A program made the translations under genes and the position numbers. This document shows positions 1 through 7,605 of a DNA stretch of 64,000 bases, piece after piece. Source of the stretch: Pedobacter xixiisoli (GTDB lineage Bacteria; Bacteroidota; Bacteroidia; Sphingobacteriales; Sphingobacteriaceae); assembly GCF_900215335.1 (NCBI RefSeq), contig NZ_OCMT01000002.1, forward strand, positions 1-64,000, read 5' to 3'. Each line of letters begins with the position of its first letter. The first letter of the stretch is position 1. Under the pieces are notes generated by a model. The model was not told the DNA's origin. It saw only the letters and a list, made by a program, of their open reading frames with translations, and did not search any database.

Positions 1-299
1 TATACCGTAACCGATAACAACACCGGATGTGCCACAACGGTAAACTATACCATCACCGTCAACCCGCTGCCAACGGTAGCTGCGATAGCAGGTACCGGTG
101 AGGTATGCGTGGACGGCACAAGGACACTCACCAACGCCACAACAGGCGGAACATGGAGCAGTGCGACCCCTGCCGTGGCGACCATCAGCGCTTCGGGAGT
201 GGTGACAGGAAAAACAAGCGGTACATCGGTAATCTCATATACCGTAACCGATAACAACACCGGATGTGCCACAACGGTAAACTATACCATCACCGTCAA
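1..299 (+). repeat. Exact 62-base direct repeat, period 237 bases, inside the adhesin gene
   Basis: Bases 1-62 recur without change at 238-299. The period of 237 bases equals 79 codons, one Ig-like module. The copy at the window edge implies that more near-identical modules lie upstream. Confidence 0.9.
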
Positions 300-2853
300 T
301 GCTAAGCCACTTGCTCCTACTTTTGTAGCAACAAATGGCCTTAACTCGGGTACTATAACTGTAGACATCATTTCTGGAGTAACTGGATACTCGATAGATG
401 GAGCGAATTTCCAAACGTCTAATATCTTCAGTAATCTCGCTCCTGGAAATTATACTATCACAGTGAAGAATGCATCGGGCTGTACAAATTCAGCACCAGC
501 TACAATTAGACCAGCGGGAACGGCAGACAGCGACCTTACTCCGCTAAATACAGCAGTAAAAACCAATGTACTTACCAATGATGGAACCAGTGGAGCTGGA
601 GCGACCGTAACTGCGACAGATGGTACAAATGGTTCAACAATTGTGAATATAGATGGTTCAGTAACCTATACACCTAATCCAGGTTTTGTAGGCACAGATA
701 CATATAATTATACCATCACCAAAAACGGTATTACCTCTAATCCTATTACGGTAACAATTACTGTTTATAGCGCTAGTGTTAGTTTAACTAAAAAAGCTAT
801 TAATACAAGCACAGTAACCAAAGTTGGAGATATCATCAATTATACGATTGAAGTAAGCAACACAGGTACTTCAGCTTTAAACAATATTGTGGTAAAAGAT
901 GCTGGAGCTGACGCCGGAAGCATTAGTCCTGCAAACATCACCACATTAGCTGGAGGTGCGAAAGCAACCGTAACGGCTAAACATACGCTTACACAAAGCG
1001 AAGTAGACGCTGGGAGCTTCAGTAATCAGGCTAGTGCAAAAGGTAAAGATCCTCTTGGAAATGATGTAGAGGATGAAAAATCAGATGACCCTGAAACATC
1101 GACACCGAACGATCCAACTGTAGTAACTATTATCTCCACTCCGAAAATCGCCTTAGTGAAAACCGGAATAATAAGCAGCGATGGCAATACCATCAACTAC
1201 AGCTTCGTGATTAAAAATATCGGTAACGTAACACTGAACAGTATTATTCTTACAGATACTAAACTGTCGCTAAACCGTACGTTAACGGGCATCAGCCTCG
1301 CACCAGGAAAAGACAGAACGGAAACTGCCACCTATACCATTACCCAAGCAGACAAAGATGCTGGCAAGGTAACCAACTCGGCAGATGTGAATGCGGAAGA
1401 TCCTTCGGGAACGAAAACCACTGATAAGTCGGGAACAGATGGCTATAACGATACTCCTACCGAGACAATAGTACCAGCTAATCCAAAAATCACGTTAGTA
1501 AAAACTGCTGTCAGGAATGCTTCACAAGTAGTCTATACTTTCACAATAAAAAACACAGGCAACGTAACGTTAACCAATATTCGATTAACAGATGAAAAAC
1601 TAGGCCTAAATAGTCAAGCGGTTGCCGTTCCAATTGGAGGATTATTACCTGGAAATACTGTAACAACTACTGCGAATTACACATTAACGCAAGCCGACGT
1701 TACCAATGGTACAGTGAGCAATACAGCAACCATTAAGGGTAACACACCGAGCAGTACCGAAATTTCCGATAAATCTGGCACTACCGAGGCTAACGACAGT
1801 CCAACGGTACTTACCTTGCCTGCACCTCCTATGGCGAATAATGATAATACCGTTACTCCGCCAAACACATCCATCAACATTGCTGTTTTGGATAATGATA
1901 CAAAAGGAGGCTCCAATCTGGTACCAAGCACATTGGTGATTGTACAACAGCCACAGCATGGAACTTTAAGTATTGATCCCGCGACTGGTCGAGTAATCTA
2001 CACACCAAACGCAAATTATCAGGGAACAGATAGCTTCACTTATACGATTAAAGATGCCAATGGCTTTGTCTCCAATATCGCTACGGTAACCATCGAGGTA
2101 AAAGATGTTCCTAAGATTGGTTTGGCCAAAGCATTAATCTCTTCAATTAAAACGACCAATGGCTCTTATGACATTACCTATAGGTTTACCGTTGGAAACT
2201 ATGGCTCTGCGCCGTTCAAGAACGTTAGTATCAAGGATGATTTGAGACAGACCTTTAGCGGTACGAGTTTCCAAGTAAAGAAGGTACGAACTTTAGGCAC
2301 GCTGAATGTCAACACAGCATTCAATGGAACTACGGATATTGAGTTGTTGCAGAACGGCAATAGCTTAGGCATCAACCAAACACAACAAATAGAACTGGTA
2401 GTTAACGTAAGCTTGATGAGCATTACCAAAACAACTTACAATAACAAAGCTACCGCCGAAGGTGAGAGTGTAACTGGATTAAAAACCACTGACGAATCCA
2501 CCAATGGTTTGAAACCAGATCCTAACAACGACGGAAATGTAAGCCCTGCCGAACCAACGCCGATAGACTTAGAAAAACCTAAAGAGTTTATCCCTGGCGG
2601 CTTCTCTCCTAACGGGGATGGTGTAAACGACGTATTCGTTATTGAGAACAATGGCTTTAAACGACTTTATCTAGAAGTCTTCAACCGTTGGGGAAATAGA
2701 GTCTACAGAAGTAATGATTACAAGAATGATTGGGATGGGCGATGTACAGAAGGCATATCGATAGGGCAACAACTACCCGAAGGTACCTACTTCTACATCG
2801 TGATCTTAGACGGAAAAGAAAAACACGTTGGTAACATTACCTTAAAACGATAA
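1..2853 (+). CDS. Type-B T9SS-sorted repeat adhesin, 5' partial
   Basis: The reading frame is open from base 1, so the true start lies outside the window; the GTG at 109 is not a credible start. At least 950 residues are present. In order they show a Big_2-type Ig-like repeat, a cadherin-like/Tandem-95 module (TYTPNPGFVGTDTYNY), several DUF11-type repeats (LVKTG..., TFTIKNTGNVTLTNI), a second Tandem-95 module (VIYTPNANYQGTDSFTYTI), another DUF11 repeat and a C-terminal gliding-motility-type (CHU_C) sorting domain of about 85 residues (GGFSPNGDGVND ... NRWGNRVYRS). Such proteins are secreted by the type IX system and anchored at the cell surface; adhesion is inferred from the repeats. The gene is followed after 3 bases by porP/sprF, the usual arrangement in which the PorP-like protein helps export or anchor the type-B substrate. 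Confidence 0.9.
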   Translation, partial: YTVTDNNTGCATTVNYTITVNPLPTVAAIAGTGEVCVDGTRTLTNATTGGTWSSATPAVATISASGVVTGKTSGTSVISYTVTDNNTGCATTVNYTITVNAKPLAPTFVATNGLNSGTITVDIISGVTGYSIDGANFQTSNIFSNLAPGNYTITVKNASGCTNSAPATIRPAGTADSDLTPLNTAVKTNVLTNDGTSGAGATVTATDGTNGSTIVNIDGSVTYTPNPGFVGTDTYNYTITKNGITSNPITVTITVYSASVSLTKKAINTSTVTKVGDIINYTIEVSNTGTSALNNIVVKDAGADAGSISPANITTLAGGAKATVTAKHTLTQSEVDAGSFSNQASAKGKDPLGNDVEDEKSDDPETSTPNDPTVVTIISTPKIALVKTGIISSDGNTINYSFVIKNIGNVTLNSIILTDTKLSLNRTLTGISLAPGKDRTETATYTITQADKDAGKVTNSADVNAEDPSGTKTTDKSGTDGYNDTPTETIVPANPKITLVKTAVRNASQVVYTFTIKNTGNVTLTNIRLTDEKLGLNSQAVAVPIGGLLPGNTVTTTANYTLTQADVTNGTVSNTATIKGNTPSSTEISDKSGTTEANDSPTVLTLPAPPMANNDNTVTPPNTSINIAVLDNDTKGGSNLVPSTLVIVQQPQHGTLSIDPATGRVIYTPNANYQGTDSFTYTIKDANGFVSNIATVTIEVKDVPKIGLAKALISSIKTTNGSYDITYRFTVGNYGSAPFKNVSIKDDLRQTFSGTSFQVKKVRTLGTLNVNTAFNGTTDIELLQNGNSLGINQTQQIELVVNVSLMSITKTTYNNKATAEGESVTGLKTTDESTNGLKPDPNNDGNVSPAEPTPIDLEKPKEFIPGGFSPNGDGVNDVFVIENNGFKRLYLEVFNRWGNRVYRSNDYKNDWDGRCTEGISIGQQLPEGTYFYIVILDGKEKHVGNITLKR

Positions 2854-2856
2854 GAA

Positions 2857-3786
2857 ATGAAAAGATACTTCATATTAATTTTTATAGCCTCATTGTTGGT
2901 TGGTAAAGCAAATGCCCAGCAAGAGGCAATGTACTCGCAGTACATGTTTAATACATTAGCCATCAATCCGGCTTATGCAGGCAGCAGGAATGTAACCTCG
3001 GCAACGGCTTTATACCGTAGCCAATGGGTTGGCATAGACGGTGCACCAGAAACATTGACGTTCACCATAGACGCACCTTTGAACAACAAAAAAGTAGGCT
3101 TAGGTCTACAGGTGTTTAGCGACAAGATTGGAGTGACCCAAAATACTGGTGCCTTGGCCAGCTATGCCTACAGGATAAGGATGGAAACAGGCACATTATC
3201 ATTTGGGCTTCAAGCAGGTTACAGTCAGTTCAGGGGTGCATTTAGCACTGTGCCATTAAATTCAAGTGGCGTCAACAATGATTTGGAATTTCAGGATCTG
3301 ATACACAAGGGCCTTCTCAACATTGGAACTGGCGTTTATTATAATTCAGATAGATTTTATGTAGGCCTTTCAGCTCCCCAGTTACTAAATAATCAGTTAA
3401 ATGGTTTTTCTGCTTCCAATGAAGTTGCTTACGCCGGCCAAAGGCTACACCTTTTTCTAGCATCGGGCTATGTATTTCCTCTTTCGCAGGATTTTGATTT
3501 AAAACCTTCTGTGCTGGTCAAGGGCGTAAAGGGAGCACCTATACAGGCAGACTTAAATGCGAATCTATGGATCAAACAAACCTTTTCTATCGGTGTACAA
3601 TATCGTACCAATGCCGACATTGCCGCCATGTTTGAAGTGCAGGCCTCCCCACAGCTAAGGCTAGGATATTCCTACGACCGTAGTACTACCAAATTAGTGC
3701 AGTTCAATTCGGGAAGCCACGAAATTATGTTACGCTACGAGTTTGGTTTCGAGAGAGGAAGAACCATTTCACCTAGATACTTTTAA
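2857..3786 (+). CDS. PorP/SprF family type IX secretion outer-membrane protein
   Basis: This 309-residue protein has a signal peptide ending near AQQEAMYSQYMFNTLAINPAYAG. The motif 'YSQYMFN...NPAYAGS' at residues 24-43 is diagnostic of PorP/SprF. The rest is beta-strand rich and ends in an aromatic residue (PRYF), as expected for an outer-membrane barrel. Family members work with the T9SS, and many copies are paired with one particular large type-B adhesin, which is the case here: the adhesin stop lies 3 bases upstream. The length is normal for the family. The OmpA-like gene follows after 18 bases, so the three genes form one operon. Confidence 0.93.
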   Translation: MKRYFILIFIASLLVGKANAQQEAMYSQYMFNTLAINPAYAGSRNVTSATALYRSQWVGIDGAPETLTFTIDAPLNNKKVGLGLQVFSDKIGVTQNTGALASYAYRIRMETGTLSFGLQAGYSQFRGAFSTVPLNSSGVNNDLEFQDLIHKGLLNIGTGVYYNSDRFYVGLSAPQLLNNQLNGFSASNEVAYAGQRLHLFLASGYVFPLSQDFDLKPSVLVKGVKGAPIQADLNANLWIKQTFSIGVQYRTNADIAAMFEVQASPQLRLGYSYDRSTTKLVQFNSGSHEIMLRYEFGFERGRTISPRYF

Positions 3787-3804
3787 CGCTTAGTCTTGTA
3801 AGAA

Positions 3805-5970
3805 ATGAAGAAAAACACTAAATATATCATTTACGCCGTATTCATTGCATTTACTTTCCCTAGTATCTCGTTGGCACAAAAGGGAAAAACAGATGCACAT
3901 ATCGCAAATGCGGAAAAACATTATCAGGCACTAAAATATGCTTATGCCATACCACTTTTAGAAAAAGCATTAACAGCGCAACCGCAACACACAAAATCCA
4001 TAGAACTATTGGCCAATTCCTATCGCAAAACAAAGCAATATCAATCTGCCGCAAAGTGGTATAGCAAATTGGTAGAACTCTCACCTCCCAAATTAGAATG
4101 GGCGCTGTCTTATGCCGAAGTTCTTGCCAACCTTGGCCAATATGAGGCTTCGGAAATTTGGTATAAAAAATACTTGGGACTGGCAAACAATGATTCTAGA
4201 GCTTCGGCTTTTGCCGAGTCATACCCAAGCATTGACAGTTTTATGAAAAATAAAACACGGTGGAAAATTGGCTTCACTAACCTGAATACTTCGCTGGCAG
4301 AATATGCTCCGATGTACTATAAAGACGGGCTTCTTTTCGTAAGCAACAGGAAGACCGAAGTACTTACTAAAAATGTTTTTGGCTGGGACCAGACACCATT
4401 TTCCGACCTATATTACATAGATCACTTAAACAAGATTAAACCTATAAACGTAGATAGCGTGATGCTGGCTGCTAAAAACGATAAGAATACATCCAGATTT
4501 TATCGTGCCAACAACGATGACACCTATAGGACCAGTAACGACAGCAGAACATTCATCGACCACTCATTGGTGATCAACGACACACTTTCCAAAGCACTGG
4601 GCAACCTGGGATTGGCCACTAAGCTTTCTGGGTTTGTAAATACCAAATATCACGAAGGTCCGGCGGCATTATTGCCTGATGGTTCACTGATGTTCACCCG
4701 CAACAACTACTTTAAAGGAAAGGCAAGAAAAAGTACTCAGGGCATTACCAAACTAAAAATGTTTACCGCTGCAGCACCAGGTTTTGACGACCTCAAACCT
4801 TTTATACATAACAGTGATGAATATTCTACCGGACACCCTGCATTAAACCAACAAGGCACCCTACTTATTTTCGCCTCGGACATGCCTGGAGGCTTTGGTG
4901 GCACCGACCTGTATTTTTGCACCAGAACAAGCATTAAGGATGAGTGGAGTAAGCCAATAAACATGGGAAAAAGAGTGAATACCGAAGGCGACGAGCTCTT
5001 CCCTACTCTTCACCAAAACAATATATTATTTTTCTCTTCGACAGGACATGTAGGTCTAGGAGGACTTGACATTTTCCAAATCCAATTGGAGGGCAACCTC
5101 CCAACAGGTAGCCCAATCAATTTGGGTGCACCAATCAACTCTTCGGTAGATGATTTTTCATTGATCAGGGATGAAAGCGGGCTTAATGGTTTCTTCACTT
5201 CTAACCGCAAAGGAAATGACGACATCTATGCTTTTGGTTATCAAGATTACAAAATCATACTCAAAGGTATACTTACAGAAAAAGCGACTGGGCAGGGCAT
5301 TGCCAATATTAACATCGTCGTAAATAATCTTAACCAGCAATTCACAATAAAAACTGATAACAAAGGCAACTTTATTTACGAATTACCTAAAGATGCCAGC
5401 ACGAGGTTAGACTTTAATATTCCTCATTTTAAAACTGCAAATTTAGAAATAGGAACACAAGATATTCATAGTGATACGGTATTAACCAGAGATATCGCAT
5501 TGGAAAAAATGATGGAAACGGCGATCAGTAAAATCCCAGTCCAAGAGTGTGATGCGATTAGAAAACTGATTAGCCAATTTATCATCTATTATGATTTAGA
5601 TAAGTCTTTCATTAGAAAAGATGCCGCCTTAGTTGCCGATCAGGTAGCGATTTTCCTTAAGCAACATCCAGAATTTGACCTAGTTGCCTCTAGTTATTGC
5701 GACAGTAGGGCTTCCAATGCCTACAACATGGCCTTATCTTTAAGGAGGTCACAATCAGCCAAGCAATACTTAGTTGCTAGAGGTATTGATGCCAGCAAAA
5801 TTAAAATACGCCATTTTGGAGAACAAAACTTGGTGAATAGCTGTAAAGATGGGGTGAACTGTAGCGAAGCACAACAACAGTTGAACCGTCGTACCCAGTT
5901 TTACATTATCTATAAAGGGCAAAACATTCAAGATATCGATTGTGGCACATTAACCTCGGCAATAAAATAG
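3805..5970 (+). CDS. OmpA-family protein with TPR and PD40 propeller (PorE/SprE-like context)
   Basis: The protein has 721 residues and a signal peptide (SISLAQKGK). Residues about 30-130 are TPR-like helices (EKHYQALKYAYAIPLLEKAL). Residues about 155-465 carry WD40-like PD40 repeats (SNRKTE, SDMPGGFGGTDLYF, SSTGHVGLGGLDIF, FFTSNRKGNDDIY). A carboxypeptidase-regulatory-like beta domain covers about 485-560, and a peptidoglycan-binding OmpA domain about 595-710 (YYDLDKSFIR ... LSLRRSQSAKQYLVARGID ... LNRRTQF). Proteins of this build accompany PorP/SprF and probably tie the outer-membrane secretion or anchoring complex to peptidoglycan. It is last in the operon; a hairpin terminator lies about 115 bases after the stop. 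Confidence 0.9.
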   Translation: MKKNTKYIIYAVFIAFTFPSISLAQKGKTDAHIANAEKHYQALKYAYAIPLLEKALTAQPQHTKSIELLANSYRKTKQYQSAAKWYSKLVELSPPKLEWALSYAEVLANLGQYEASEIWYKKYLGLANNDSRASAFAESYPSIDSFMKNKTRWKIGFTNLNTSLAEYAPMYYKDGLLFVSNRKTEVLTKNVFGWDQTPFSDLYYIDHLNKIKPINVDSVMLAAKNDKNTSRFYRANNDDTYRTSNDSRTFIDHSLVINDTLSKALGNLGLATKLSGFVNTKYHEGPAALLPDGSLMFTRNNYFKGKARKSTQGITKLKMFTAAAPGFDDLKPFIHNSDEYSTGHPALNQQGTLLIFASDMPGGFGGTDLYFCTRTSIKDEWSKPINMGKRVNTEGDELFPTLHQNNILFFSSTGHVGLGGLDIFQIQLEGNLPTGSPINLGAPINSSVDDFSLIRDESGLNGFFTSNRKGNDDIYAFGYQDYKIILKGILTEKATGQGIANINIVVNNLNQQFTIKTDNKGNFIYELPKDASTRLDFNIPHFKTANLEIGTQDIHSDTVLTRDIALEKMMETAISKIPVQECDAIRKLISQFIIYYDLDKSFIRKDAALVADQVAIFLKQHPEFDLVASSYCDSRASNAYNMALSLRRSQSAKQYLVARGIDASKIKIRHFGEQNLVNSCKDGVNCSEAQQQLNRRTQFYIIYKGQNIQDIDCGTLTSAIK

Positions 5971-6085
5971 CACAACCAAATCAGAGTATAGATTAATACT
6001 GACACTATCCATTAGTTCCAGCACTTAAAGAACGGTAGAGAGCAGTTAAATTTATGGATACTCCACTAGAGTCCAAGAAACACAG

Positions 6086-6110
6086 AAAACCCGGCCAATG
6101 GTCGGGTTTT
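6086..6110 (+). terminator. Rho-independent-type terminator of the T9SS operon
   Basis: An inverted repeat AAAACCCG-GCC/GGT-CGGGTTTT closes a 3-base AAT loop and is flanked by A and T runs. It lies downstream of the OmpA-like gene and just before the STAS gene, so it separates the two units. Confidence 0.75.
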
Positions 6111-6129
6111 CGTTAAAATCAACAAGTTG

Positions 6130-6513
6130 ATGGACAACCTTTCTATCGTTACTTTTGAAACATTTATCAAAGGCCGTGAGGAAGTTATCCTACGACAGAC
6201 TGACGAAATTGCTGAAATTTCTACACCAGTCATCAGAGTATGGGACGGTATTTTAGCGTTGCCGATCATTGGCACGCTTGACAGCCAACGCACGCAAATC
6301 GTGATGGAAAATCTGTTACAGGAAATAGTAGAAACAGGATCAAGCATTGCTATTCTCGATATTTCTGGCGTACCAGCAGTAGATTCTCTTGTTGCCCAAC
6401 ACCTTATTAAAACGGTAATTGCCACTAGGTTAATGGGTGCTGAGTGCATCATTAGCGGTATAAGACCAGAAACAAAAATGCGACCCTTCGATATTGGCTG
6501 CCGCAATTTATAA
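6130..6513 (+). CDS. RsbR-type STAS-domain protein, probably C-terminally truncated
   Basis: The 127-residue protein matches the C-terminal STAS domain of RsbR-like stressosome scaffolds: STPVIRVWDGILALPIIGTL, LDISGVPAVDSLVAQHLIKT and MGAECIISGIRPE. The usual phospho-acceptor Thr after 'PAVD' is a Ser. In the family the helix after 'SGIRPE' continues for about 25 residues (typically IAQT-V-LGxDL); here it is replaced by 13 unrelated residues and a stop, so the C-terminal helix is missing. The ATG at 6130 directly follows an in-frame TTG. No rsbS, rsbT or phosphatase gene is adjacent, so it is an orphan or a damaged gene. A role as sensor or anti-anti-sigma partner is inferred from the family only. 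Confidence 0.7.
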   Translation: MDNLSIVTFETFIKGREEVILRQTDEIAEISTPVIRVWDGILALPIIGTLDSQRTQIVMENLLQEIVETGSSIAILDISGVPAVDSLVAQHLIKTVIATRLMGAECIISGIRPETKMRPFDIGCRNL

Positions 6514-7016
6514 CCCTTATAAGTAAAAAATGAACTTTTTAAATCCATTTTTAGAATACTGAGCGGAATGGCACAAATTTAGTTGTTTTTGGCAAGAATA
6601 CAACACATGAAAGTTCAACCAGTGTAGGAAAGAAAATGACCTGAAAAATACGATTTCCCACTCACTGTGGCCTATGATCTGTATATAATGGGATTACATA
6701 TAACTTGTTTCACCAAAGATATAAACCCTTCGTCCGATATCACCAAGTGATCATCAACTAGCATTTCCATATCCTTCCTGCAGCTAACAATCTATTTCCA
6801 CTCGAGTGGCTATGGCAACTACAATTGGACAATCGAAGGCTTAAGGTGCTACACTGAACACCGTCTTATTAGTGCATCTTCGAATGAGCCAACAAGATTG
6901 CCCTTGGAAAATGATCATTTTAAAATGTTTAAAACCGAAGAACTTAAATCTTGTTATGCATTGTAACATAGCATAGACGCATATCCTTTGAACAAGCCAC
7001 CTCAAAATCCCTAAAC
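6514..7016. other. 503-base gap with a possible gene remnant
   Basis: No complete gene was recognised. Bases 6751-6966 on the plus strand are open for about 70 codons after a TGA, have no start codon and encode a stretch with 'LTIYFHSSGYGNYNWTIEG', which resembles the start of a small conserved Bacteroidota protein type (IY-H-SGYGNYKVTIEY). I take it as a decayed small gene. No terminator or promoter of note was found in the remainder. Confidence 0.35.
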
Positions 7017-7436
7017 ATGAAAAAAATCATATTACTGTTTCTTTTCGCGATCATCCTATTTTCTGCGTGCAAAAAAGATGGTGTCGAGCGCAATTCGGAC
7101 CGACTGATAGGCAGATGGAACGTCGAATCCGTAGCCTACGTCGAAACCGAAAATGGCAAAGAGACAGAACGGGAGCAATATTCAAATCTTGACTTAGTAT
7201 GGGAATTCAGAAGTGATGGAACCGCCACCGTCAACTTTGATAGCGATAAAGAAACAGTCCGATGGACGTCCACTGACGATAGGCTCCAGATTATTCGGAA
7301 TGATGATGACCGACGACTAGACTTTAAGATCAGTTCACTTACCAAGAACACCATTCATATCGTTTTTGAAGACCGTGCCAAAGTAGTCGATGGTATTACC
7401 TATACGGATGCCATTGAGTTTAATCTTCGGAAGTAA
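7017..7436 (+). CDS. Lipocalin-like lipoprotein
   Basis: The 139-residue protein has a lipoprotein signal ending in the lipobox LFSAC at Cys19, followed by KKD. The mature part starts with the lipocalin-like signature LIGRWNVESV and alternates short beta strands (WEFRSDGTATVNF, VRWTSTDDRLQII, DFKISSL, IHIVFED), giving one small beta barrel. It is probably anchored in a membrane facing the periplasm or the surface; the ligand is unknown. Many Bacteroidota genomes encode dozens of such proteins. It is a single gene; an 8-base-pair hairpin follows at 7464-7483. Confidence 0.75.
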   Translation: MKKIILLFLFAIILFSACKKDGVERNSDRLIGRWNVESVAYVETENGKETEREQYSNLDLVWEFRSDGTATVNFDSDKETVRWTSTDDRLQIIRNDDDRRLDFKISSLTKNTIHIVFEDRAKVVDGITYTDAIEFNLRK

Positions 7437-7463
7437 AAAAGGTGCTTCGGAGCAGGAAAAGGA

Positions 7464-7483
7464 TCAGCTTAATAATAAGCTGA
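7464..7483 (+). terminator. Stem-loop after the lipocalin-like gene
   Basis: TCAGCTTA-ATAA-TAAGCTGA is a perfect 8-base-pair stem. It lacks a clear T-tract, so its role as a terminator is likely but not certain. Confidence 0.45.
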
Positions 7484-7555
7484 CAACCACTCTTCGGCAC
7501 ATCAGTAAGGATTAGCGATATGATATATAGTTAATCCCAACAGTAAAAAAGTCAA

Positions 7556-7563
7556 TATTTTTG
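7556..7563 (+). promoter_or_regulatory. Candidate Bacteroidota -7 element for the GAF-PAS kinase
   Basis: TATTTTTG fits the TANNTTTG consensus and lies 42 bases before the ATG of the kinase. A convincing TTG at the -33 position is not visible, so this is a weak call. Confidence 0.35.
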
Positions 7564-7605
7564 TAGATTGCCACGTTTTTCCTACCCATCATTGACAAAC
7601 ACTAT

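Noticed and set aside
6066..6548. A minus-strand frame of 160 codons over the STAS gene
   Set aside because: It mirrors the STAS coding sequence, which has strong motifs on the plus strand.
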